Notes under the pieces: generated by a model | Seen by the model: the letters and a program-made list of their open reading frames with translations, nothing else | Told to the model about the DNA's origin: nothing | The model's database searches: none | Position numbers and translations under genes: made by a program | NCBI RefSeq assembly: GCF_003730135.1 | Contig: NZ_RJVO01000002.1 | Span: forward strand, 310,001 to 374,000 | Length of the DNA stretch: 64,000 nucleotides | Direction of reading: 5' to 3' | From: Stagnimonas aquatica | GTDB lineage: Bacteria; Pseudomonadota; Gammaproteobacteria; Nevskiales; Nevskiaceae | Part shown: positions 1 to 9,009 of the stretch, one piece after another | Layout of the letters: every line of letters starts with the position of its first letter | Position numbering within the stretch: the stretch's first letter is position 1

Positions 1-2
1 TC

Positions 3-806
3 GCCCTGCACCACCGGGTCGGGCGCATCGACTGGCGGGTGGTGATCGGCCTGATCCTGTCGACCATCTTCCTGTTGTTCCTGATCCGCGACGGTGGCCG
101 CCGGCTGGTGGGCATGGTCACCGGCGCCGCGCTGCTGACCTGGCTGCTGCTGCAGCCACGCATCGGCCTGCGCCAGTTCGCCATCGGCGGAGTCGCGGGC
201 GTCGCCCTGCTGGCGCTGCTGGAGGTGATGCTGGTGTTCCGAACCTCCGAGGGCGGCATCATCAGCCGCCTGTTCAGCGGCCGCGCCTTCGAGGAAAACC
301 CGCTCGACGAGGGCATCCGGGTCGACAACAACTTCAAGTTCCTGGTCAAGACCCTGGACCTGATCCCGGAATTCATGCCGCACACCGGCTGGGACGCGAT
401 CATCTACTGGGCGGTGCGGCCCATCCCCCGGGTGCTGTGGCCGGGCAAACCGATCAATCCCGGCATCGACCTGCCCTGGGAACTGGGCGAACGCTGGGGC
501 GAGGGCTTCACCCTCACCGTCTCGGCGATCGGCGACTGGTACGTCGCTTTCGGTCTGATCTCGATCCTGCTGGCCGGACTGATGATGGGCTTTCTCGGCG
601 GCAAGCTGGTGCTGCACTGGATGCGCCCGACGGTGCGCAACACCGTGCTCTACAGCCTCGGCGCGATGTGCCTGTTCATCGGTCTGCGCAGCTATCTGGA
701 ACTGATCCTGATGAGCTATCCGATCCTGGCCTTGCTGTTGTTCAGCAAGCTCACCAGCTGGCTGCCGGACAGCCGCCTGCCGTTCACCCGGACCCTGCGC
801 CGATGA
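3..806 (+). CDS. Wzy-like O-antigen/exopolysaccharide polymerase (5' end outside window)
   Basis: Inner-membrane protein, probably the polymerase that joins undecaprenyl-linked repeat units in the periplasm. The reading frame is open to the window edge, so the true start lies upstream; the GTG at 39 is only the first start-like codon visible. At least three hydrophobic segments appear in the C-terminal part, around a periplasmic stretch containing RPIPRVLWPGKP and a conserved-looking GDWY. This WPGKP layout is typical of the oligosaccharide repeat-unit polymerase family. The stop overlaps the next start by four bases (ATGA), placing it in the glycosyltransferase operon. Wzy proteins diverge widely, so the assignment rests on topology, this motif and context. 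A ligase of the WaaL type is the main alternative. Confidence 0.7.
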   Translation, partial: ALHHRVGRIDWRVVIGLILSTIFLLFLIRDGGRRLVGMVTGAALLTWLLLQPRIGLRQFAIGGVAGVALLALLEVMLVFRTSEGGIISRLFSGRAFEENPLDEGIRVDNNFKFLVKTLDLIPEFMPHTGWDAIIYWAVRPIPRVLWPGKPINPGIDLPWELGERWGEGFTLTVSAIGDWYVAFGLISILLAGLMMGFLGGKLVLHWMRPTVRNTVLYSLGAMCLFIGLRSYLELILMSYPILALLLFSKLTSWLPDSRLPFTRTLRR

Positions 807-1375
807 CGGCGGAACTGGACATCGCCGGCAATCGCCGCAGCCCGAAGTACCGCCGCCGCGAGCTGATCGAGCGGGTGCTCTGGGGCCTGTGCCAGCCGCT
901 GTTCCGGTTCAGCCCGCGCCATCTCTACGGCTGGCGCAACTTGCTGTTGCGACTGTTCGGCGCCCAGATTGGCCGGCAGGTGCAGGTCTATCCCAGCGCC
1001 CGCATCTTCCTGCCCAGTCTGCTGGCGGTCGGCGACCAGACCACCATCGGCCCCGATACCCGGCTCTACAACCTCGGGCCGCTGCGGATCGGCGCCCGGG
1101 TCACGGTCTCGCAGGGCGCCCATCTCTGCGGCGGCAGCCATGACGACGCCGACCCGGCCTTCCGCCTGATCCGCGCACAGATCCGCCTCGACGACGGCTG
1201 CTGGATCTGCGCCGACGCCTTCGTCGGCCCCTCGGTGACCATCGGCACCGGCGCCGTGCTGGGCGCACGCGCGGTGGCGATGCGCGATGTCCCGGCCTGG
1301 CAGGTCCACGCCGGCAACCCGGCCCGCTACATCCGCGACCGCCGCCTGGCGGATCGGTCCAGCCCCTCGCAGTGA
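803..1375 (+). CDS. WcaF-like polysaccharide O-acetyltransferase (hexapeptide repeat)
   Basis: Predicted to transfer an acetyl group from acetyl-CoA to a sugar of the repeat unit. The 190-residue product has an N-terminal helical part with RHLYGWRNLLLRLFGAQIG, typical of the colanic acid acetyltransferase (WcaF) family. It is followed by a left-handed beta-helix region with imperfect hexapeptide repeats ending in VTIGTGAVLGARAVAMRDVP and AGNPARYIRDR. The conserved catalytic-type histidine is in CGGSHDDADP. The ATG overlaps the polymerase stop by four bases, and the stop overlaps the following GTG start. The exact acceptor sugar cannot be read from sequence. Confidence 0.85.
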   Translation: MTAELDIAGNRRSPKYRRRELIERVLWGLCQPLFRFSPRHLYGWRNLLLRLFGAQIGRQVQVYPSARIFLPSLLAVGDQTTIGPDTRLYNLGPLRIGARVTVSQGAHLCGGSHDDADPAFRLIRAQIRLDDGCWICADAFVGPSVTIGTGAVLGARAVAMRDVPAWQVHAGNPARYIRDRRLADRSSPSQ

Positions 1376-2499
1376 ACATCCTGCTGACCGTCCCCGACCT
1401 CGAGCTGGCCTCGGGCGGCCAACCACTGGCGGCCCTGCGCCTGGCCGGCGAACTGGCCGCGCAGGGGCATGCGGTCAGCCTCGCCTACAGCCACCGCGAG
1501 GCGGTGGCGGAGCTGCCACTGCCGGCCAGCATCCATGCCGTCGCGGTTCCCCGCGTCCGGGGCCCCTGGCAACGCTACCGGCGCTTCCGCCTGAGGCTGC
1601 AGGCGCTGATCCGCGAACGGCAGATCGAACTGCTGCACGACCACGGCCTCTGGCTGCCGGAAAACGCAGCGGCGATGGCGGCGGCGCGGCGGGCGGGCAT
1701 CCCGCTGGTCGCCCAGCCCTGCGGCATGCTGCAAGCCTGGTCGCTGAGCCAGAGCCGCTACAAGAAAGCGCTGGCCTGGCGGTTCTATCAGCGTCGGCTG
1801 ATGGCGGGCGCCGCTGCCGTGGTGGTGACTTCCGAGGACGAGGCGAGGGAACTGCCCCTGCCGCCGCAACCCGGCCGCGAGGTCGCCCGGATTCCGCACG
1901 GCATCGACCTGCCGGCGCCGACGCCGGGCGTCGAGCGCCAGCGGCAGGCGCTGTTCCTGGGCCGGCTGCATCCGAAGAAGCAGGTCGATCTGTTGCTGCG
2001 ACTGTGGTCGGAACTGCGGCCGCCGGGCTGGCAGCTGCTGATTGCCGGCGAGGGCGCGCCCGACTACCAGCAGCAGCTGTACGCCCTGGTCGCGGAGCTG
2101 GGTCTGGGCGAGCAGGTGCGCTTTCTCGGCCTGGTCAGCGGCGCCACCAAGCAGGCCTGGCTGGAACAGAGCCAGCTGTTCCTGCAACCCAGCCTGCAAG
2201 AGAACTTCGGATTCGCCGTCGCCGAGGCCCTGGCCGCCGGCCTGCCGGCGCTGACCTGCCAGGGCATGCCCTGGTCCCGCCTGCGCGAACAGGAGGCCGG
2301 CTGGTGGGTGCCGGCCGACGCCGACTCGGTGCGTGACGCACTCCGCCAAGCGCTGTCACGGTCGCCAGAACAGTTGGCAGCCATGGGCGAGCGGGCGCGG
2401 CGGCTGGCCGCCGATTTCGGCTGGGCGAGAACGGCGGACCTCAGCCTCGGCCTGTACCGGCGGCTGCAGGCCGGCCGGTCAGCGAAAGTGCCGGCATGA
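1372..2499 (+). CDS. Glycosyltransferase family 4 (GT-B)
   Basis: Cytoplasmic retaining glycosyltransferase of 375 residues that adds one sugar to the lipid-linked repeat unit. The N-terminal Rossmann half begins MNILLTVPDLELASGG. The C-terminal nucleotide-sugar half has FLGRLHPKKQVDLLL and the E-x7-E motif ENFGFAVAE (about residues 278-286), the donor-binding signature of GT4. The start is a GTG overlapping the previous stop (GTGA), so translation is probably coupled. Donor and acceptor are unknown. Confidence 0.85.
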   Translation: MNILLTVPDLELASGGQPLAALRLAGELAAQGHAVSLAYSHREAVAELPLPASIHAVAVPRVRGPWQRYRRFRLRLQALIRERQIELLHDHGLWLPENAAAMAAARRAGIPLVAQPCGMLQAWSLSQSRYKKALAWRFYQRRLMAGAAAVVVTSEDEARELPLPPQPGREVARIPHGIDLPAPTPGVERQRQALFLGRLHPKKQVDLLLRLWSELRPPGWQLLIAGEGAPDYQQQLYALVAELGLGEQVRFLGLVSGATKQAWLEQSQLFLQPSLQENFGFAVAEALAAGLPALTCQGMPWSRLREQEAGWWVPADADSVRDALRQALSRSPEQLAAMGERARRLAADFGWARTADLSLGLYRRLQAGRSAKVPA

Positions 2500-3767
2500 G
2501 CGTTGTTTCCCCGCGCTCCACGCTGCCAAGCCCGCCGATGTCTTCCCACCCCGTCCCCGCCGCCAGCGCCAACGCGACCCGCGACCCGGACGACGCGCGG
2601 CCGCCGGTCTGCTGGTTGCTGTGGGGCGATGAGCCCATCGGCGGCGTGCGGCGGGCGCTGCTGAATTTCGCCGGCGGCCTGCGCGCGCGCGGCTGGCCGG
2701 TGCAACTGCTCTGCCTGGACGACGGTCCGCTGGCCGAGACCCTGCGATCCCTCGGCTACACCGTGCACTGCCTGCACGAAGACGGCCAGCAACACGCGCG
2801 CTACGCCGCGACCGCCGCCAGTGGCCGGCTCGGCCAGCTCGCTGCACTGCGCCAGTTGCGCGGCTACCGGCCGGCGCTCACGGCGGCGCTGCGGCAACTG
2901 CGGCCGGCGGTGGTCAGCGTCTACTGGCCAGACTTTCTGCTCCTGGCCGGTGGCCCCTGCCGCCAGCTCGGCATCCGCCTGCTGTGGGAGATGCCGGAGG
3001 TGCCCTCGGTCTACCGCTTCCGCCTCAACCAGCGCATCTACGCCGCGCTGCTGGCCTGGTACCGGGTGAAGCCCGTCGCCAACAGCCGCTTCAGCGGCGA
3101 GCGGCTGGGCCAGCCGCGCGGGCTGGCGGTGGTCTACCCGCCCTCCGACCCGGCGCAGTTCGACCCGGCCCGCGTGCAGCCCTGGCGGCGTGCTGACTGG
3201 CAGTTGCCGGAGGACGCGATCCTGCTCGGCGCGGTGGCGCGGCTGTCGCCGCAGAAATGCGGCGAGGCGCTGATCCAGGCCCTGGCCCTCGCCCGCAGCA
3301 AGGAGCCGCGCCTGCATCTGGTCTTCGTCGGCGGGCCGCTCGACTCCCCCTACGCCGAGACGCTGCGTACCCTGGTGCGGCAGCTCCAACTCGGCGCCTT
3401 TGTGCACTTCATCCCGGCGGTGGACGACCCGGCGCCGGCGCAGGCGATGATGGATGTGATCCTCAGTTGCCGGCCCGACGCCGAGGGCTTCGGCCTATCC
3501 ATCGTCGAGGCCATGCTGATGCAGAAACCGGTACTGGCGCGCGCACTGGGCGGCCCCGCCGAAACCGTGCTGGACGGCGTCACCGGCTGGCATCTGGCCG
3601 ACGCCGAACCGGCGACCATCGCTGCCGGCATTGCCCGCGCCCTGGCCGAACGGCCGCGCTGGCAGGCGATGGGTACGGCGGCGCGCCAGCGCGCCATCGC
3701 GCACTACAGCCTCGCGGTCAGCCTGCCGGCCTACGAACGCTGCCTGCGCGCGGAGCCCTGGCGATGA
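2496..3767 (+). CDS. Glycosyltransferase family 4, paralogue A
   Basis: GT-B fold glycosyltransferase of 423 residues with E-x7-E as EGFGLSIVE (about 329-337), followed by AMLMQKPVLARALGGPAET. It is clearly a paralogue of the next gene. Shared stretches include WGDEP near the N-terminus, the ICRQLGI/PCRQLGI region, LNQRIY, and the EAMLMQKPVL segment. It carries a 30-residue Pro/Ser/Ala-rich N-terminal extension that the paralogue lacks, so an internal start is possible, although the ATG used here overlaps the previous stop by four bases. Likely adds a sugar in the same repeat unit. Confidence 0.82.
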   Translation: MSVVSPRSTLPSPPMSSHPVPAASANATRDPDDARPPVCWLLWGDEPIGGVRRALLNFAGGLRARGWPVQLLCLDDGPLAETLRSLGYTVHCLHEDGQQHARYAATAASGRLGQLAALRQLRGYRPALTAALRQLRPAVVSVYWPDFLLLAGGPCRQLGIRLLWEMPEVPSVYRFRLNQRIYAALLAWYRVKPVANSRFSGERLGQPRGLAVVYPPSDPAQFDPARVQPWRRADWQLPEDAILLGAVARLSPQKCGEALIQALALARSKEPRLHLVFVGGPLDSPYAETLRTLVRQLQLGAFVHFIPAVDDPAPAQAMMDVILSCRPDAEGFGLSIVEAMLMQKPVLARALGGPAETVLDGVTGWHLADAEPATIAAGIARALAERPRWQAMGTAARQRAIAHYSLAVSLPAYERCLRAEPWR

Positions 3768-4954
3768 GTAAGCCTGCGGCCCTGCGCATCGCCTGGCTGG
3801 TCTGGGGCGACGAGCCCGGCGGCGTCGCCAGCGCGGTGCTCAACAACGGCCGTCTGCTGACCGAGCTGGAGCAGCCGGTCTCGCTGCTCAGTCTGGCCGA
3901 GGGCCCGCTGTGCGAGGCAGCCCGCTCACGCGGCTGGCCGGTGCGCCAGGTGCAGCCGGACGGCGCGCTGCACACGCGCTACCTGAGCCATCGCTTCTCG
4001 CCGCGTGGGCTCCTGGGCCGCGCCGGCATCCTGTGGACGCTGCGCGCCGCGTTGCGCCGAGCGCTCAGCGCCGAGCGCCCGGATCTGCTCTGCCTGCCCT
4101 GGCCCGATCTGATGCCGCTGGCCGGGCCGATCTGCCGCCAACTGGGGATAGGCCTGGTGCTGGAAATGCCCAACACGCCCTCGCCCTACCCGTTCGCGCT
4201 CAACCAGCGCATCTACGACGCGATGTCGCGGCGCTGGCGCATCCGGGTGCTGGCCAATAGCGAGTACAGCGCGCGGCATCTGGCGAAGGTACGAGCGCTG
4301 TCGGTGGTGACGCCAGCGGTCGATGCCGCGCGCTTCGACCCAGCGCGGGTCAGCGCCATCCCGCGCGCCGCACTGGGCATCCCCGAAGACGCCCTGCTGC
4401 TGGCGCAGATCGCCCGCCTCGATCCCAGCAAGGGAGCGGCATTGCTGCTGGACGCGGTCGCGGCGCTGGCCGCCGAAGAGCCCCGCCTGCACCTGCTGCT
4501 GGTCGGCGGCCCACTCGCCTCCGATTACGCGCAGGCGCTACAGGCCCGCGCGCAGGCGCTGGGCATCGCCGAGCGCCTGCACTGGGTCGATACCGTCAGC
4601 GATCCCGAGCGCTACTGGGCGATGGCCGACTTCGCCGCCAGCACCCGCATCGATGCCGAGCCCTTCGGTCTCGCCATCGTCGAGGCGATGCTGATGCAGA
4701 AGCCGGTGCTGGTGCACGCCCTGGGCGCGCCGGCCGAGACCATCGACGACGGCCAGACCGGCTGGCACTACCCATCGCCCGACAGCGCCGCGCTGACAGC
4801 CGCACTGCGACGCGCGCTGGCGGCGAAAACGCAGTGGGCTGCGATGGGAGCCCAGGCGCGCGCGACCGCCCTGCGCCGCTACGCCTCCGCCGAGCAGGCG
4901 CAGCGCTATCTGGGCCTGCTGCGCCAGCAGGTGCGTGAGGCGGCGACGCCATGA
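3764..4954 (+). CDS. Glycosyltransferase family 4, paralogue B
   Basis: A 396-residue GT4 enzyme with IARLDPSKGAALLLDA and E-x7-E as EPFGLAIVE (about 299-307). Its sequence follows the previous gene from IAWLVWGDEPGG to the C-terminus, with the same LNQRIY, ANS-S and EAMLMQKPVL blocks, so the two arose by tandem duplication. Starts in a four-base ATGA overlap and ends in the same way with the next gene. It may add a second sugar of the same kind, or have changed donor or acceptor. Confidence 0.83.
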   Translation: MSKPAALRIAWLVWGDEPGGVASAVLNNGRLLTELEQPVSLLSLAEGPLCEAARSRGWPVRQVQPDGALHTRYLSHRFSPRGLLGRAGILWTLRAALRRALSAERPDLLCLPWPDLMPLAGPICRQLGIGLVLEMPNTPSPYPFALNQRIYDAMSRRWRIRVLANSEYSARHLAKVRALSVVTPAVDAARFDPARVSAIPRAALGIPEDALLLAQIARLDPSKGAALLLDAVAALAAEEPRLHLLLVGGPLASDYAQALQARAQALGIAERLHWVDTVSDPERYWAMADFAASTRIDAEPFGLAIVEAMLMQKPVLVHALGAPAETIDDGQTGWHYPSPDSAALTAALRRALAAKTQWAAMGAQARATALRRYASAEQAQRYLGLLRQQVREAATP

Positions 4955-5847
4955 GCCTCCGCGTCTCGGTGATCGTCCCCACCTACCGCGACTGGCCACG
5001 GCTGGCGCTGTGCCTGGAAGGCTTGCGCCAGCAGACGCTGCCGGCCGACGAGTTCGAGATCATCGTCGCCGACAACGACGCCACATCGAACCCGCCGCAG
5101 CTGCCCGAGGACGTGCGCTATGTGCATGCGCCGGCGGGGTACTCCTACGCCGCCCGCAATGCCGGCGCCGGCCTGGCGCGTGGCGCGGTACTGGCCTTCA
5201 CCGACGCCGACTGCCAGCCGGCGCCACAGTGGCTGCAAGCCGGCCTTGCGGCGCTGGAGGCACATCCGGAATGGGATCTGGTCGGCGGCCGCATCGACAT
5301 CATCGCCGGCCAGCAGAACACCGCCGTGCGCTACGAGAGCCTGTTCGAGTTCCAGCAGCAGCAACTGGTGGAGCTGGGCGGCTACTCGGTGACCGCCAAC
5401 CTGTTCGTGCGCCATGCGGTCTATGCGGCGCGCGGCGGCTTCGACGGCGCGCTGAAATCCTGCGGCGACTCCGAGTTCTGCACCCGCCTGGGCACGCAGG
5501 GCCACCGCATCGGGTATGCCGACGCCGCTCTGGTACGCCACCCGGCGCGCGAGACGCTGACGGAAATCCTCGACAAGAACCGCCGTATCGCCAGCGGCCA
5601 GTACGACCGCCTGCTGCGCGACTCCGCCGGCAGCCGCCGACGCTTCTACACCCTGCTGCTGCACGCCTTCCGGCCACGGCCACGCGAGTGGTACTACATC
5701 CTCGCTGGCGGCCGCGGCAGCGAGATCTACACGCCGGCGCAGCGGCTGCCGGTGATGCTGCTGCGGCTGGGCCTGCACTACCAGATCGCCTGGCGCATGC
5801 TGCGCAGCCGGCTCAGCGACCGTCGGGTCGAACACCACATTCGATAA
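4951..5847 (+). CDS. Glycosyltransferase family 2, paralogue A
   Basis: Inverting GT-A glycosyltransferase of 298 residues. It starts VSVIVPTYRDWPRLALCLEGL, has the metal-binding DxD in FTDADCQP (about 85-87), and a short basic, weakly hydrophobic C-terminus that could sit on the inner membrane. The next gene encodes a paralogue of identical length. Shared blocks are YSYAARNAG/HSYAARNAG, VTANLFVR and HPARE. The start overlaps the preceding stop by four bases. Only three bases separate its stop from the next start. Confidence 0.87.
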   Translation: MSLRVSVIVPTYRDWPRLALCLEGLRQQTLPADEFEIIVADNDATSNPPQLPEDVRYVHAPAGYSYAARNAGAGLARGAVLAFTDADCQPAPQWLQAGLAALEAHPEWDLVGGRIDIIAGQQNTAVRYESLFEFQQQQLVELGGYSVTANLFVRHAVYAARGGFDGALKSCGDSEFCTRLGTQGHRIGYADAALVRHPARETLTEILDKNRRIASGQYDRLLRDSAGSRRRFYTLLLHAFRPRPREWYYILAGGRGSEIYTPAQRLPVMLLRLGLHYQIAWRMLRSRLSDRRVEHHIR

Positions 5848-5850
5848 TCC

Positions 5851-6747
5851 ATGTCACAAGCCGCACCTGCTCCTCGCATCTCGGTGCTGATTCCGGTCTA
5901 TCGCGACTGGGACCGCCTGAGCCTCTGCCTCGATGCCCTCGCCCGCCAGACCTGGCCGGCCGAGGACTTCGAGATCATCGCCATCAACAACGACCACCGG
6001 CCGCCGCCGGCGGAGTTCCGGCTGCCGGCCGGCGTGACCCTGCTGCAGGAGCCGCGCGGCCACTCCTACGCCGCCCGCAACGCCGGCCTGGCGCTGGCGC
6101 GCGGCGAGGTGCTGGCCTTCACCGACGCCGACTGCCAGCCCTCGCCGGACTGGCTCGCCGCCGGCTGGGCCGCGCTGCAGGACAGCGAGGCCGGGCTGGT
6201 CGGCGGACGCATCGGCATCCTGGTCGAGCAACCCGGCCTGGTCGCCGACTACGACAGCGTGTTCGCCTTCCCGCAGGAGCGCTACGTCAGCCAGGGCACC
6301 TCGGTGACCGCCAACCTGTTCGTGCGCCGCCGGGTGTTCGAGTCGGTGGGGCCGTTCAATGCCGACCTGCAGTCGAGCGGCGACTTCGAGCTGTGCCGCC
6401 GCGCCGGCGAGGGCGGGCACCGGCTGATCTATTCCGCCGAAGCGCTGGTGCTGCATCCGGCGCGCGAGAATCTCGACGCCCTGCTGCGCAAGAACCGGCG
6501 CGTAGCCGGTGGCTTCCGCCGCCGCGAGTTCGAGCTGCGCGGACGCGGCACCTGGGAGGTGGTCAAGGACCTGCGGGTGATGCTGCGGCCGCGACCGCGC
6601 TACTGGTGGCGGATGCTCGCCGGCCACGAGAAGACCGGGCATCTGCCCGTTTCGCGCCGGGTCGGGGTGGTCGCCATCTGCATCCTGCTCTACTACCACT
6701 TCGCGCTGTCGGTGCTGCGCAAGCCGCCCAGCAAGGATCAGCACTAG
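5851..6747 (+). CDS. Glycosyltransferase family 2, paralogue B
   Basis: GT-A fold glycosyltransferase, 298 residues, with ISVLIPVYRDWDRL, the DxD in FTDADCQPSPDWL (about 91-93), and a C-terminal hydrophobic stretch VGVVAICILLYYHFALSVL that probably anchors it to the inner membrane. It is a tandem duplicate of the preceding gene. The stop TAG shares its last base with the GTG start of the next gene. Substrate unknown. Confidence 0.87.
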   Translation: MSQAAPAPRISVLIPVYRDWDRLSLCLDALARQTWPAEDFEIIAINNDHRPPPAEFRLPAGVTLLQEPRGHSYAARNAGLALARGEVLAFTDADCQPSPDWLAAGWAALQDSEAGLVGGRIGILVEQPGLVADYDSVFAFPQERYVSQGTSVTANLFVRRRVFESVGPFNADLQSSGDFELCRRAGEGGHRLIYSAEALVLHPARENLDALLRKNRRVAGGFRRREFELRGRGTWEVVKDLRVMLRPRPRYWWRMLAGHEKTGHLPVSRRVGVVAICILLYYHFALSVLRKPPSKDQH

Positions 6748-7973
6748 TGCGTGTCGCCATCGTCGCCACCGAATTCCCAGCGGTGTCGCAGACCTTCGTG
6801 CTCGACCATGTCGGCGGCCTGCTGGCACGCGGCCATGCGGTCGACATTCACGCGCGGCGCGCCGGCAAGGACAGTGCCGAACATCCCGAAGTCGCGCGTC
6901 TCGGCCTGCGCGCCCGGACCCACTACCTGCCGGTACCGCCGCACGGCCGCAGCGCGGTCTGGCGTGATGCCCTGCGCCGTGTCTGGCGGCCGTTGCTCGG
7001 CCATCCGGCACGGCTGCGCGCGCTCTGGCGGGCCGGGCCGCGCGATCAGTTCTGGAGCCGCTTCTACGCCGCGCTGCCGTTCTGGAACCAGGGCGGCGAC
7101 TACCACTTGCTGCACGCGCATTCCGGCCAGAACGGCCAGCGGCTGCTGCCGCTCTACGCCGCCGGCTTGCTGCGCGCGCCGCTGGTGGTGACCTTCCACG
7201 GCCACGACGTGCACGGCTATCTGCAAGGCCGTCCGGCGGACTACTACGCGCCGCTATTCGCCCGCGCCGCCGCGCTGGTGGTGTGTTCGGAGTTCATGCG
7301 CGCACGGCTGCTGGCGCTCGGTGCGCCGGCCCAGAAGCTGCGGCTGATCGCCAACGGCATCGACCCGGAGCGCTACCACTGGCGCCTGCGCGAGGCGCCG
7401 CAGGGGCGGCCGGTGGAGCTGCTCAGCGTCGGCCGGCTGGTGGAGTTCAAGGGCCTGAAATTTCTGCTCTCGGCGCTGGCCGAGCCGGCGCTGGCGCAGC
7501 GCCCGCTGCGCCTGCAAGTGGTCGGCGACGGCCCGCTGCGCACCGCGCTGGAAGCGCAGGCGCGCGAACTCGGGCTGCAAGAGCGCGTGCGCTTTCTCGG
7601 CGCCCAGCCGCGCGAGGCGGTGCAGGCTCTGATGGACAGCGCTGATCTCTATGTGGCGCCGGTGGTGGTCGATGCCGAGGGCAATACCGAGACCCAGGGC
7701 GTGGCCCTGTTGGAGGCGCTCGCCTGCGGTCTGCCGGTGATCGCCAGCGCGGTCGGCGGCATTCCGGAAACCCTGGGCGAGGCTGCGGCGGCCCTGGTGC
7801 CGCCGGGCGAGCCGGCGGCCCTGGCCACCGCCATCGCCAGGCTGCTCGACGACCGCGAACGCTGGCCCCTGCTCAGCCGGGCCGGCCGCGCGCGGGTCGA
7901 TACGCATTACCAGAACCAGGCCTGGCTGGACCGCCTGGAACAGCTCTACAACTCCCTCAACGCGAACAACTAA
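6747..7973 (+). CDS. Glycosyltransferase family 4 (colanic-acid type)
   Basis: A 408-residue GT-B enzyme beginning VRVAIVATEFPAVSQTFVLDHVGGLL, an N-terminus typical of colanic-acid/amylovoran-type GT4 proteins. Further motifs are VVTFHGHDVHGY, SVGRLVEFKGLKFLL and E-x7-E as ETQGVALLE (about 317-325). The GTG start shares one base with the upstream TAG. No better ATG lies near the N-terminal Rossmann strand, and the conserved first strand starts right at this codon. Part of the same operon; expected to add a sugar during repeat-unit assembly. Confidence 0.86.
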   Translation: MRVAIVATEFPAVSQTFVLDHVGGLLARGHAVDIHARRAGKDSAEHPEVARLGLRARTHYLPVPPHGRSAVWRDALRRVWRPLLGHPARLRALWRAGPRDQFWSRFYAALPFWNQGGDYHLLHAHSGQNGQRLLPLYAAGLLRAPLVVTFHGHDVHGYLQGRPADYYAPLFARAAALVVCSEFMRARLLALGAPAQKLRLIANGIDPERYHWRLREAPQGRPVELLSVGRLVEFKGLKFLLSALAEPALAQRPLRLQVVGDGPLRTALEAQARELGLQERVRFLGAQPREAVQALMDSADLYVAPVVVDAEGNTETQGVALLEALACGLPVIASAVGGIPETLGEAAAALVPPGEPAALATAIARLLDDRERWPLLSRAGRARVDTHYQNQAWLDRLEQLYNSLNANN

Positions 7974-7986
7974 AGGAAGCGCGGAC

Positions 7987-8988
7987 ATGAAGATCGGACT
8001 GGTGGTCACCACCATACAGGCGCCCAACCCGGTGATGCAGGCGCTGGCCGCGCAGGCGCAGGCCAGCCAGGCCGAGTTCGTGGTGATCGGCGACCGCAAG
8101 TCGCCGCCGGTATTCGAGCTGGAAGGCGCGGACTACTACGACCTCGCCCGCCAGAATGCGGTGCTGCCGGAGTTCAGCCAGGCACTGCCGGTGGGCCATT
8201 ACGCGCGCAAGAACCTTGGCTATCTGCTAGCCCTGCAACGCGGCTGCGAATGGCTGGTGGAAACCGACGACGACAACTATCCGCTCGACAACTTCTTCAG
8301 CCTGGTGCGCGGCGACGAGCTGCGCGCACGCCGGCTGCGCAGCGAGTCGCGCTGGCTCAATGCCTATCGCTATTTCTCGCCCAGCGAGCCGGTGTGGCCG
8401 CGCGGCTATCCGCTGGAAAAGCTGGCGGAAGACCTGGCCAGCAAGGCCAGCGAGCAATGGGAGCTGGAACGCCCGGCGCTGGTGCAGGGTCTGGCCGACG
8501 ACAACCCCGATGTCGATGCGGTCTACCGCCTGACCCGGCCGCTGCCGGTCAACTTCGACCGCCAGGCGGCGGCGATCTCGCTGGAGTCCGGCCTCTGGTG
8601 TCCGTTCAACAGTCAGAACACCTGGTTCCGCCGCGACATCGCCGCGCTCTGCTATCTGCCCTCGTATTGCAGCTTCCGGATGACCGACATCTGGCGCAGC
8701 TTCGTGGCACAGCGCTGCCTCTGGGCGCTGGGCGAGAGAGTCATTTTCACCGCCCCCAGCGTCCGCCAGGAGCGCAATGAGCACAACCTGCTGCGCGACT
8801 TCGCCGACGAGGTGCCGGGCTATCTCAACAACGAGCGCATCGTCGTCGCTCTGGCCGACTGCGCGCTGCAAGGCGAGGTGCGCGGCGACCTGCGCCGTTG
8901 CTACCAGGCGCTGGTGAGCTTGGGAGTGATCCCGGAAAAGGAGCTGGCGCTGGTGGATCTCTGGCTGGCTGGGCTGCCGCCCGCCTGA
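7987..8988 (+). CDS. DUF288/STELLO-like putative glycosyltransferase
   Basis: A 333-residue soluble protein beginning MKIGLVVTTIQAPNPVM, with a triple-aspartate motif VETDDDNYP (about 93-95), CPFNSQNTWF and a conserved-looking DIWRSFVAQRC. This pattern matches the DUF288 family, whose plant members (STELLO) are Golgi proteins with a glycosyltransferase-like fold; bacterial members have no assigned reaction that I know of. A Shine-Dalgarno sequence AAAGGAAG sits before the ATG, unlike the overlapping starts upstream. It is the last gene of the operon and could modify or cap the polysaccharide, but this is inferred from position only. Confidence 0.7.
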   Translation: MKIGLVVTTIQAPNPVMQALAAQAQASQAEFVVIGDRKSPPVFELEGADYYDLARQNAVLPEFSQALPVGHYARKNLGYLLALQRGCEWLVETDDDNYPLDNFFSLVRGDELRARRLRSESRWLNAYRYFSPSEPVWPRGYPLEKLAEDLASKASEQWELERPALVQGLADDNPDVDAVYRLTRPLPVNFDRQAAAISLESGLWCPFNSQNTWFRRDIAALCYLPSYCSFRMTDIWRSFVAQRCLWALGERVIFTAPSVRQERNEHNLLRDFADEVPGYLNNERIVVALADCALQGEVRGDLRRCYQALVSLGVIPEKELALVDLWLAGLPPA

Positions 8989-9009
8989 CCGGAGGGCGCC
9001 GAAGCCGGG

